From CAIZQW01 sp942493055 (lineage in GTDB: Bacteria > Verrucomicrobiota > Kiritimatiellia > RFP12 > UBA1067), in contig OW818680.1 in assembly GCA_942493055.1 (NCBI GenBank), positions 4,526,001-4,590,000 of the forward strand: DNA of 64,000 bases, written 5' to 3'. The translations under genes were made by a program, and so were the position numbers. Below are positions 8,991 to 16,442 of this stretch, piece by piece (position 1 is the stretch's first letter; the number at the start of each line of letters is the position of its first letter). The notes beneath the pieces are model-generated. The model was not told where the DNA came from and did not search any database. It worked only from the letters and a program-made list of their open reading frames with translations.

Positions 8991-10133
8991 ATGAAAATCA
9001 AACGGCTTCTGAATCTTGAAGAGATCCTCGCCAAAAAATCATGCTTTTTGTTAGGCCCGCGCCAGTCGGGCAAATCCTGGCTGATTCGCAACACGCTACC
9101 ATCCTGCCCAGTGATCGACCTTCTGTCGCACCAGCAGTTTGTCAGGCTCAGCCGGAATCCCGAAAGGCTTCGGGATAATTGCGTCGACGGGCAGAGTGTG
9201 GTGATTGACGAGATTCAGAAACTTCCTGTCTTGCTGGATGAGGTGCACCGCCTGATCGAAGAGCGCGGCGTCCGCTTCCTGCTAACTGGGTCGAGCGCAC
9301 GTAAACTGCGCAGGGGAGGGGTCAATCTCTTGGGCGGACGGGCTTGGATCCGCAACATCCATCCGTTTTCGGCGCAAGAGCTGAAAACGCATTTTGACTT
9401 AGACCGGGCCATCAATTTTGGCCTCCTGCCCAGCGTCTACCTGTCTGACACTCCGGAAGAGGATCTTAGGGCTTACGCGGGGAGCTATCTGCAAGAGGAG
9501 ATCGTCGCCGAGGGCGTTACCCGCAATATTCCTGCCTTTAGCCGATTTCTGGAAGTGGCGGCCGCTTGCAACGGCAAACTCATCAACTACGCGAAGATTT
9601 CGAACGACGCGCAAGTGGCCCGAACGACGGTCCAGGAGTACTTTCAAGTCCTGAAAGACACCCTCATCGCACACGAGCTTCCCGCCTGGGGCAAAACAAT
9701 CAAGCGAAAAGCGGTTGGCACCTCGAAGCTCTATCTCTTTGATCCGGGAGTAGCCCGCGTGTTGCAGAATCGCCGCGCAATCGATCCAGGTTCGCCGGAA
9801 TTCGGCGGCGCCTTCGAGCACTGGGTCTTTCACGAGTTGAAGTGCTATATCGATTACATGGGGAAGGGGGCAGGGCTGGCATTTTGGCGCTCGCTTAGCG
9901 GCTACGAGGTGGATTTCATCCTGAACGACGAAATCGCCATCGAGGTCAAAGCCTCTGAGAATGTTGATGACCGTGACATGAAAGGCTTGAGGGCATTAAA
10001 GGAAGAGCGGCTGCTGAAGCACTGTATCGTGGTCTCGCGCGAGAAGCATATCCGGAAGGTGGGCGGAATAACGATCCTGCCTTGGGGCGATTTCATTACC
10101 GCTCTTTGGCTAAACGGATTGCAGGAGGTTTAA
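8991..10133 (+). CDS. AAA+ ATPase with C-terminal DUF4143 domain
   Basis: About 380 residues. ATG 8991 has a strong GGGGAG site at 8981-8986, so it is preferred to ATG 8979. The N-terminal P-loop reads LLGPRQSGKSWL (Walker A), a Walker B-like VVIDEIQKLP follows, then LLTGSSARKLRRGG (sensor 1 region). The C-terminal third has the DUF4143 signature: SKLYLFDPGVARVL, EHWVFHELKCY and YEVDFILNDEIAIEVKASE, the last resembling a PD-(D/E)xK nuclease core (D...E-V-K). The family is widespread in prokaryotes, usually as stand-alone genes with scattered distribution; its function is not established and links to mobile elements or toxin-antitoxin-like behaviour have been suggested. It is unrelated to its glycan-degrading neighbours and has its own upstream repeat, which fits independent acquisition. 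Confidence 0.85.
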   Translation: MKIKRLLNLEEILAKKSCFLLGPRQSGKSWLIRNTLPSCPVIDLLSHQQFVRLSRNPERLRDNCVDGQSVVIDEIQKLPVLLDEVHRLIEERGVRFLLTGSSARKLRRGGVNLLGGRAWIRNIHPFSAQELKTHFDLDRAINFGLLPSVYLSDTPEEDLRAYAGSYLQEEIVAEGVTRNIPAFSRFLEVAAACNGKLINYAKISNDAQVARTTVQEYFQVLKDTLIAHELPAWGKTIKRKAVGTSKLYLFDPGVARVLQNRRAIDPGSPEFGGAFEHWVFHELKCYIDYMGKGAGLAFWRSLSGYEVDFILNDEIAIEVKASENVDDRDMKGLRALKEERLLKHCIVVSREKHIRKVGGITILPWGDFITALWLNGLQEV

Positions 10134-10141
10134 AACAGAGG

Positions 10142-10157
10142 GGAAGTGTCAGTAAGT
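10142..10157 (+). repeat. IS-end-like repeat (single copy, + orientation)
   Basis: GGAAGTGTCAGTAAGT. The same 16-mer or a 15-base part of it occurs twice in tandem, inverted, at 14642-14673. Tandem copies of such a motif resemble the multiple terminal repeats of IS21-family elements, but no transposase gene is present. Confidence 0.45.
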
Positions 10158-10178
10158 CTTTCCAAAGCCTTGCAGCGC

Positions 10179-10208
10179 CGCAAGGTGGCGTAGACATTTC
10201 TGTCTGCG
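10179..10208 (+). repeat. Interspersed hairpin repeat (copy 1)
   Basis: A 30-base unit whose 3' part can fold (CAGACAtttCTGTCTG type hairpin, allowing for the T in place of C). It matches the reverse complement of 48758-48787 at 28 of 30 positions. The two copies are 38 kb apart in unrelated gaps, so this is a dispersed intergenic family. Confidence 0.55.
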
Positions 10209-10300
10209 ATGAACGAGATGTGCAATAAATGAACGGGTTAACCGTTTATCAAACTCTAGGCACGAACCATAGACAAATAAACGCAAACTCGAAAGGCGCA

Positions 10301-11188
10301 ATGAAAATACTCCTCACGATCCTCCTTTGCACCCTCTGGGGTGGCTCCTTTGCCGCTGAAGTGCCAGCCAAATCCAAGGACTTGCCAGGCAAGCCCTACA
10401 CCTACAAGACCTCAGCCGGAAAGGAACGGCAGATGGAGATCTACTTTCCGCCGAATCACAACCCAGCGAAGGCGAAAGTGCCAGGCATGATCCTCTTCCA
10501 CGGCGGTGGCTGGGGAGGCGGTACGCTGGATCAGTTCCGAGCTGCCTGCGCCTACTTCGCCAGCCGCGGGTTGGTCTGTGCCACGGCGGAGTATCGGATG
10601 CTCGGCAAAGGTGACACCGTCAAGCCAGCCAAGGGCGAATCACGCAAAAGCGTCTGCGTTACCGACGCGAAGAGCGCGATCCGCTGGTTCAAGCAGCACG
10701 CAGGGGAACTGGGTATTGATCCCGCTCGCATCATCACCGGAGGCGGCAGTGCAGGCGGACACATCAGCGCCCTCGCCACGATGAATCCCGGCCTTAACGA
10801 TCCGGCGGATCCGAAGGACATTGACACCCGCGTCGTCGCCTACCTCTGGTTCAACCCCGCCTTTTCCCCCGATGACAACAAGGATTCCGAGGTCGATATC
10901 CTGCGCCATCTCAAGGCCGATCTTCCGCCCGCGATCGCCTTCTTCGGTGATAAGGATACCTGGAAGAAAGGTTGGGATGTTGCTTATGCAAAATGGAAAT
11001 CCCTCGGCACGAAAACCATCGATCTCCAGATCGCGCCAGGCCAGGCGCACAGCTTCTTCAACAAAGAGCCATGGCGGACCGTCACACTCATTTCCGCTGA
11101 CAAGTTCCTTGTGAAACACGGCCTCCTCACTGGCGAGCCGACGTTCCAAGCCCCGGCCACAGGCGAAAAACTCATTCCCGCGCAATAA
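10301..11188 (+). CDS. Secreted alpha/beta-hydrolase esterase (acetyl-esterase type)
   Basis: About 295 residues from ATG 10301; this start gives the signal peptide MKILLTILLCTLWGGSFAAE, whereas an upstream ATG (10229) would bury it. HGGGWGGG is the oxyanion-hole motif, TGGGSAGGH the nucleophile elbow with catalytic Ser, FFGDKDTW supplies a candidate Asp and GQAHSFF the catalytic His. This arrangement is typical of carbohydrate esterases of the BD-FAE/Aes (hormone-sensitive-lipase-like) group that remove acetyl or similar groups from plant or algal polysaccharides. The next gene, 9 bases downstream, is a paralog, so the two are surely co-transcribed. Upstream, 10134-10300 carries only the two short repeats. 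Confidence 0.85.
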   Translation: MKILLTILLCTLWGGSFAAEVPAKSKDLPGKPYTYKTSAGKERQMEIYFPPNHNPAKAKVPGMILFHGGGWGGGTLDQFRAACAYFASRGLVCATAEYRMLGKGDTVKPAKGESRKSVCVTDAKSAIRWFKQHAGELGIDPARIITGGGSAGGHISALATMNPGLNDPADPKDIDTRVVAYLWFNPAFSPDDNKDSEVDILRHLKADLPPAIAFFGDKDTWKKGWDVAYAKWKSLGTKTIDLQIAPGQAHSFFNKEPWRTVTLISADKFLVKHGLLTGEPTFQAPATGEKLIPAQ

Positions 11189-11197
11189 AGAAAAAAC

Positions 11198-12067
11198 ATG
11201 AAACTAAACTTCACCATCCTCCTGTTCCTCGCAACCCAGGCAATGGCGGCCCCGTCGGGCGGTGCCAGAACATCTTATCCGCCGCAGATGAAGGGCGCGC
11301 GCGTCGAGATATACAAGACTGTCGGCGACACAAAGCTCGAACTCTACATCTTTGCCCCGGCGGCGGCATCCAACGCGCCGGCGATTGTCTTCTTCTTCGG
11401 TGGCGGCTGGAGTTCCGGATCGCCGCAGCAGTTCGAGGAGCAATGCCGGTATCTCGCCGGACGCGGGATGGTCGCGATCACCGCGGATTACCGGGTCAAG
11501 AACCGGCAGAACGTCAAGCCGTTCCAGTGCGTCGCAGATGCGCGGTCGGCCATTCGTTGGGTGCGCGCCAACGCGGCCAAGCTCGGCGTTGACCCCAACC
11601 GGATCGCAGCGGGCGGCGGTTCCGCAGGCGGGCACCTGGCGGCCGCCACGGCGTTCATCACCGAGTTCGATGAGCCGACAGAAGACAAGAACATCAGCGC
11701 CACGCCAAACGCGTTGGTGCTATTCAATCCAGCCCTGGTGCTGGCGCCGCTAGGTGGCTACACATTTGCCGGCAGTGGTAACAGGGCTACTGAAGAGCGG
11801 TTCGGCACAAAGCTGGAAAAAATCTCACCAGCGCACCATGTGAAACAAGGCGCCCCGCCCACCATCATCTTCCATGGCAAGTCCGACACGACGGTGCCAT
11901 ACGCGACGGCAGAGGCGTTCACGGCGGAAATGATCAAAGCCGGGAATCGATGTGAGTTGGTTGGTTTCGACAACCAGCCCCACGGCTTTTTCAACCGCGA
12001 ACCGTTCTGCACACAAACCCAGAAGGCGGCCGACAAGTTTCTTGTCTCTCTTGGCTGGCTCAAATAA
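11198..12067 (+). CDS. Secreted alpha/beta-hydrolase esterase, paralog of upstream gene
   Basis: 289 residues from ATG 11198, with signal peptide MKLNFTILLFLATQAMAAP. FFFGGGWSSG replaces HGGGW in the oxyanion region (the usual His is Phe), AAGGGSAGGHLA holds the nucleophile Ser, HGKSDTTVPY the Asp, and QPHGFFNREP the His. The region around the nucleophile (SAIRWVRANAAKLGVDPNRI) aligns well with the upstream esterase. A deacylating role on glycans is inferred from family and neighbours. Confidence 0.87.
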   Translation: MKLNFTILLFLATQAMAAPSGGARTSYPPQMKGARVEIYKTVGDTKLELYIFAPAAASNAPAIVFFFGGGWSSGSPQQFEEQCRYLAGRGMVAITADYRVKNRQNVKPFQCVADARSAIRWVRANAAKLGVDPNRIAAGGGSAGGHLAAATAFITEFDEPTEDKNISATPNALVLFNPALVLAPLGGYTFAGSGNRATEERFGTKLEKISPAHHVKQGAPPTIIFHGKSDTTVPYATAEAFTAEMIKAGNRCELVGFDNQPHGFFNREPFCTQTQKAADKFLVSLGWLK

Positions 12068-12239
12068 ATTGAGATGAAAAAGGGTCTGTACTGAATGGCG
12101 CTAAGATAAGCGTAGTCGACGCCTACGCGATGCCTACGGAGGACACGGCGACGTGACAGGCAGCTTCGACCTCCATTTTTAATGCAGCTTCGCAATCGGG
12201 GCAAGACTGAGGCGAACCGCTGACAATAATTTTACAGAT

Positions 12240-12280
12240 ATAACCGAAAAACTATTGATTATGAAAAGTTATTCGGTTAT
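12240..12280 (+). promoter_or_regulatory. Putative operator dyad upstream of second DUF4143 ATPase
   Basis: ATAACCGAAAAACT (12240-12253) and AGTTATTCGGTTAT (12267-12280) form an inverted repeat matching at 13 of 14 positions with a 13-base spacer. The core closely resembles the repeat at 8896-8941 in front of the other DUF4143 ATPase. An AGGAGG ribosome site follows at 12293-12298. Confidence 0.55.
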
Positions 12281-12307
12281 ATTTAATTCTTTAGGAGGCA
12301 CCCGATC

Positions 12308-13504
12308 ATGAAAAACAGAGATTTTTACCTTTCCCAGCTCATTCAATTCAAAGACAAGCCTTTGATTAAGGTTATCACAGGGATGAGGCGTTGTGGCAAA
12401 TCATCGCTATTGAGCCTATTTAAGGAGTATCTCAAAGCACGGCGCGTAACCGAGCGTCAGATCATTTTCATGAATTTTGAGTCTATGGAATATGACAGCA
12501 TTAAGACGCACAAAGACTTGTATGCTTATATCAAGACCCGAATAAATAACATGAAGAAGACCTATCTCCTGCTGGATGAGATCCAGTATGTTTCTAATTG
12601 GGAACGTGCCATTAATTCATTTGCGACAGATTTGAATGTTGATATTTATATTACCGGCTCGAACGCCTATCTCCTCTCAAGCGACCTCTCCACCCTGCTT
12701 TCTGGGCGATATGTTGAAATCCATACCTATCCATTATCATTTAAAGAATACCTTTCCTTCCTTGCTCCTTCTGCCGATACCCAGGCAGAACAGTTCCAGG
12801 ACTATCTTACTTTCGGGGGACTGCCGCTTGTCGCTGAATTTAATCATCGACCCGAGCTCATTCACCCCTTCCTTTCAGGCGTCATCAATACGGTTATTGT
12901 CAAAGATGTTGTGCAGCGCAACGAAGTGAGGGATGTTGCCCTTCTGGAGAATGTCTTACGTTTTATTGCTGACAATATAGGGAAACCATTATCCACAAAG
13001 AAAATCAGTGACTATCTCAATAGTGCAGGACGTAAAGTCAGTACTGAAACCATTGACAATTATCTTCAGATGCTTGAAAAGGCTTTTATTATCTACAAAG
13101 CCCAGCGCTTTGATATCAAAGGAAAACTCTTTCTCAAAACACTAGAGAAATACTATATCTGTGATCTGGGCATTCGGAATCACCTCCTGGGGCTTCGCAA
13201 TGCGCATTATGGATTCGTCCTCGAAAATGTCATTTTCTTTGAACTTTTGCGACGCGGATATACGGTCTCCATCGGTAAGATAGGAACACTGGAGGTTGAT
13301 TTCATTGCAGAAAAAAGCACGGAGAAGATCTATTATCAAATTGCAACCACGCTACACAACGAAGAGACGTTGAATCGTGAACTCGCTTCCCTGCGCGCCA
13401 TTCCTGATCATTATCCAAAAGTAATCTTGACGATGGACACCCCGTTCACTGTAGATACTGAAGGCATCCGTATTATCAACATCATTGATTTTCTTCTCTC
13501 ATAA
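12308..13504 (+). CDS. AAA+ ATPase with C-terminal DUF4143 domain (second, divergent copy)
   Basis: 398 residues from ATG 12308, with AGGAGG 10 bases upstream. GMRRCGKSSLL is the Walker A, LLLDEIQYV the Walker B, and YITGSNAYLLSSDLSTLLSGR the sensor region typical of this family; FGGLPLV and VKDVVQRN precede the winged-helix-like segment, and KYYICDLGIRNHLLG plus LEVDFIAEK mark DUF4143. Its DNA is visibly more A+T-rich than the neighbouring esterase genes, which suggests recent transfer. It shares the upstream palindromic motif with the first ATPase although the proteins differ greatly. Function is unknown. Confidence 0.87.
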   Translation: MKNRDFYLSQLIQFKDKPLIKVITGMRRCGKSSLLSLFKEYLKARRVTERQIIFMNFESMEYDSIKTHKDLYAYIKTRINNMKKTYLLLDEIQYVSNWERAINSFATDLNVDIYITGSNAYLLSSDLSTLLSGRYVEIHTYPLSFKEYLSFLAPSADTQAEQFQDYLTFGGLPLVAEFNHRPELIHPFLSGVINTVIVKDVVQRNEVRDVALLENVLRFIADNIGKPLSTKKISDYLNSAGRKVSTETIDNYLQMLEKAFIIYKAQRFDIKGKLFLKTLEKYYICDLGIRNHLLGLRNAHYGFVLENVIFFELLRRGYTVSIGKIGTLEVDFIAEKSTEKIYYQIATTLHNEETLNRELASLRAIPDHYPKVILTMDTPFTVDTEGIRIINIIDFLLS

Positions 13505-13634
13505 CAGGTGGAAGGCGTATTCGCGAAGGTGGGTGGTTCGCATCATTCGATGCAAAAAAATTACTCCTCTCGATTATTCCCGCATGGCGGGCGGGGCGCT
13601 TGTCTTTGAACGGGTCAGGACTTATTGATCCGGA

Positions 13635-14348
13635 TTATTCGGTATTCGGCGGTACGACAAAGACGATGTTCCCGCTAATTAGGAACTTCATGCCTGTCAC
13701 ATCGCATACCAGTTTCATGGCATCATAGAGGCTGATGAAGCGTGCGCTCATGGCCGGAACCTCGGGGATGGCTCCTGGCTGAGAGGGAAGCTTCAGAAGC
13801 ATGTTCACGCCGCGCTGCTCCTTTGGAAGCTTAGGATCATCGTAATCGCGGCTTGCCGACTTCAGGAAGTCGACAGCATCCACAATGTTTATGGGCGGGC
13901 GGAAGGTCATTTCGGGTATCACGATGCTCTTCAGCTTCTTAAGAACGATCTGTTCGGCGGTCTCGGTGCTATCGGGCGTTACAATCCGGGCTGTGACAAA
14001 TATCAGGAGTTGCCTTTTTTCGGGTTGCGGGTTAGCAAAGCCTGTCTGTGCTGTGAGTCCGCCCACCACCACGGTCTGGCCCGGCGTGGTTGTGACACGC
14101 GTCTTTAGTGCTCGATTCGAAAAGACCGACTGTATGCGATGACCGGCAGGCAACTTTATGGTTTCGTCACGGGTATACGGAAACTTTTTTCCTTCGTCGT
14201 CCAAATCAATGTACCCCAGCAGATCGACGATTTTTGGCTCAAGGATCATTTCAATCTCGCCATTTGCTTTTGCCGTGGCTTCGACTCTAAAGGTGACTCC
14301 GACATGATTTGTTTCAACAGTCTTGGGTTTCCATGAGCCTTTCAGCAC
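13635..14348 (-). pseudogene. 5'-truncated secretin gene remnant (secretin C-terminus + STN domain)
   Basis: Read on the minus strand, this frame encodes the C-terminal part of a type II/III or type IV pilus secretin: the gate strand QTVVVGGL and the terminal RQLLIFVTARIVTPD motif. A linker IVIPEMTFRPPINIVDAVDF then leads to an STN-like domain (SLYDAMKLVCDVTGMKF). The N-domains that must precede a secretin are missing; upstream of 14348 the frame soon enters IS-end-like repeats (14387-14419) and hits a stop at 14469, and no credible start or ribosome site exists. I infer truncation by an insertion followed by decay. An STN domain placed after the secretin domain is unusual in textbook secretins but seems to recur in this lineage. 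Confidence 0.65.
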
Positions 14349-14386
14349 CCCGTGTAAACGGCACCCGCGTACTTGAGGATTCCAAT

Positions 14387-14419
14387 CGCCTGAAATGGTG
14401 ATAGTTTCGCCTGAAATGG
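14387..14419 (-). repeat. IS-end-like tandem repeat CGCCTGAAATGG x2
   Basis: CGCCTGAAATGG occurs at 14387-14398 and 14408-14419, 21 bases apart, with a GTGATAGTTT-like spacer. Two spaced copies of a short motif at the edge of a truncated gene resemble the multiple terminal repeats of IS21-family elements. No istA/istB-like gene is present, so this is a solo or decayed end. Confidence 0.45.
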
Positions 14420-14508
14420 CGTATCCTTTTTGTGAGAAATATGCGAAAATGAAAACAATAAATTTATTTCATACCATACCTTATAGCTACATAAATACAC
14501 ACCTACAC

Positions 14509-14551
14509 GGCGGGTGCTGGAAACATACCTCCAGCACCCGCCTCTTCTTTT
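14509..14551 (+). terminator. Strong orphan hairpin, terminator-like
   Basis: A perfect 12-base inverted repeat, GGCGGGTGCTGG (14509-14520) and CCAGCACCCGCC (14531-14542), with a 10-base loop, is followed by TCTTCTTTT. In the + direction this has the form of a Rho-independent terminator, yet no + strand gene ends just before it. It may have terminated a lost gene or insulate the sulfatase downstream from mobile-element transcription. Confidence 0.5.
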
Positions 14552-14641
14552 GACTGGTTGACTGATTGGCCGAACCAGACGTAAGCCCAGCTTTCACAAG
14601 TTTCAAGTTGCCAGTTTCACGTCGCTTTTCGCACGTGCACA

Positions 14642-14673
14642 ACTTACTGACACTTCCAAACTTACTGACACTT
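14642..14673 (-). repeat. IS-end-like repeat, two tandem inverted copies
   Basis: ACTTACTGACACTTCC followed by a one-base-offset second copy. Reverse-complemented, these are tandem copies of GGAAGTGTCAGTAAGT, the motif at 10142-10157. The opposed orientation makes the two sites look like ends of a ~4.5-kb segment holding two esterases, the second ATPase and the secretin remnant. Apart from this, 14349-14855 contains the features listed above and no gene that I can support. Confidence 0.45.
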
Positions 14674-14855
14674 CTTAGACTTCTTCCTTGTAGCCTATTT
14701 GTCACCTATTTGCCGAATTGTATTTGGAGCCCGAGGGGGTGATAATAAGGGGTGTAAAGCAAGATAGGTCATTACGGCCTGAAATAAAAAAAAGATGAGG
14801 GGACAGAGTCATGACGCGTTTAAAGGAATGGGGTTCAACGTGCTGGGGGGTAGCA

Positions 14856-16220
14856 ATGCCTCACCCCTTTCGCTTACTGGCAACCGTTGGGTTGCTGGCC
14901 CTCGCTTGCGTTGCTCCCTTGCACGCGGCTGAGCGCAAGCCGAACTTCCTGTTTATCTATACCGATGATCAGCGCTGGGACGCGATGGGCGTGGTTCAGC
15001 GCGAGCAGGGGGAGCGTGCGCGCTTCCCCTGGTTCAAGTCGCCCAACATGGACAGGCTGGCCGCTGGCGGCGTGCGCTTCCGCAACGCCTTTGCGACCCT
15101 CTCGCTCTGCGCCCCGAGCCGTGCCGCGTTCCTCACCGGCAGTTACAACCACATTAACGGCATCATCAATAACAACACGGAGTTTCCGACAAACGCGGTG
15201 ACACATGCGACACTGCTGCGTGCTGCAGGATACCGCACCGCCTACATCGGCAAGTGGCACATGGGTGACCAGCGCGGTCAGCGCCCGGGCTTCGACTACT
15301 CCGCGAGTATCATCGGCCATGGACGCTACAACGACTGCGACGTTGAGATCAACGGTGTCTCCACGCCGACGAAGGGCTGGCTGGATGATGTCAGCACTGA
15401 CTTTGCCATTGACTTTATGAAGCAGAATAAAGACCGTCCGTTCGCGATGGTTGTCGGCTTCAAAAGTCCGCACAGTCCGCGCGGGGGGAAGAATCTGCCG
15501 GAACGCCTGCGCAATCTCTATGCCAATGAGACCAGCCGCACCACGCCGAATATGGGCGTGCCCGCGATTTACAACGCGCCGGATCCTGTCACAGGCAAGT
15601 ATGCGCCGGGACTCGCTGATAACGCGCTCCATCTCGACTACTTCCGTCACGTCACCGGCGCCGACGAGAACCTCGGCAGAATGCTCGACACCCTGGAAGC
15701 ACTCGGCCTGGCCGAAGACACCGTGGTCGTGTACGCCAGTGACAATGGCTACTTTCTGGGTGAACATTGCCTGGGCGACAAGCGCGCGATCTATGAGGAG
15801 TCGCTCCGCATCCCGATGCTGGTGCGTTATCCGCGCCTCTTCCCCAAAGGTCAGGTCATCGACGAGATGGTGCTGAACATCGATCTCGCCCCGACCCTCC
15901 TCGACCTGGCCGGCCTGCCCGTGCACAGCGGGATGCAAGGCGTGAGCTGGAAAGCGCTCGCAGCAGGGCAGAAGCCGGCGAATTGGCGCCAGTCCTTCCT
16001 TGCCGAGTACTTCAAGGAGATGGGGAGCACACCCACCCTCGTGGGTATACGTACGGCCACCGAGAAACTCGTGAGATACAAAGGCCGCGATGAATGGACC
16101 GAAGTGTTCGACGTCGCGCTTGATCCTTATGAGGTGAAGAATCTTGTTGCTGATCCGGCTCGAAAAGCGAAACTTAGCGCCGAATTGGACGCTCAGATGA
16201 AGGCGATGAAGTATAAGTGA
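14856..16220 (+). CDS. Secreted formylglycine-type sulfatase (CAPSR; iduronate/GlcNAc-6-sulfatase-like group)
   Basis: About 454 residues from ATG 14856, which has a GGGGGG-type site 5 bases upstream and opens the signal peptide PHPFRLLATVGLLALACVAPLHAAE. ATG 14811, with GAGGGG upstream, is a possible alternative that adds 15 residues. NFLFIYTDDQRWDAMG gives the metal ligands, SLCAPSRAAFLTGSYNH the formylglycine motif, GKWHMGD and SDNGYFLGEH further conserved blocks; the last resembles N-acetylglucosamine-6-sulfatase and iduronate-2-sulfatase subfamilies. This sulfatase stands apart from the earlier pair and is not closely similar to them. Host mucin or glycosaminoglycan or algal polysaccharide are possible substrates. 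Confidence 0.9.
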   Translation: MPHPFRLLATVGLLALACVAPLHAAERKPNFLFIYTDDQRWDAMGVVQREQGERARFPWFKSPNMDRLAAGGVRFRNAFATLSLCAPSRAAFLTGSYNHINGIINNNTEFPTNAVTHATLLRAAGYRTAYIGKWHMGDQRGQRPGFDYSASIIGHGRYNDCDVEINGVSTPTKGWLDDVSTDFAIDFMKQNKDRPFAMVVGFKSPHSPRGGKNLPERLRNLYANETSRTTPNMGVPAIYNAPDPVTGKYAPGLADNALHLDYFRHVTGADENLGRMLDTLEALGLAEDTVVVYASDNGYFLGEHCLGDKRAIYEESLRIPMLVRYPRLFPKGQVIDEMVLNIDLAPTLLDLAGLPVHSGMQGVSWKALAAGQKPANWRQSFLAEYFKEMGSTPTLVGIRTATEKLVRYKGRDEWTEVFDVALDPYEVKNLVADPARKAKLSAELDAQMKAMKYK

Positions 16221-16272
16221 ACGCCTGCCAGATGGGTTGGAAGAAACGAGCAACTGACTAAAGAGGAACAGC

Positions 16273-16418
16273 GGAATGGTGGAATACTGGAATAGTGGAA
16301 GAGAAAATACAGCAACTGGGAGGGACGGCGGATCGCCGTCCTGGCGGTCGATCCGACCGCCCTCCCCAAGACTGTATTTTCCATTAACCCAACATTCCCA
16401 TATTCCATCATTCCAGTG
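16273..16418 (+). repeat. Mosaic nested-palindrome element E1
   Basis: Left arm: tandem GGAAT(n)TGG units (16273-16301). Core 16318-16366: an outer GGGAGG...CCTCCC pair enclosing two hairpins, GACGGCGGATCGCCGTC and GGCGGTCGATCCGACCGCC. Right arm: ATTCCA units ending in CATTCCAGTG (16390-16418), complementary in style to the left arm. The core is almost identical to that of E3 at 23613-23660. Confidence 0.75.
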
Positions 16419-16442
16419 CATCTAAATAGAGAGAACAACAGA

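Noticed and set aside
8991..13504. ATPases as transposition proteins (IstB-like)
   Set aside because: Both have DUF4143 C-termini and no partner transposase; the IS-like repeats nearby are separate.
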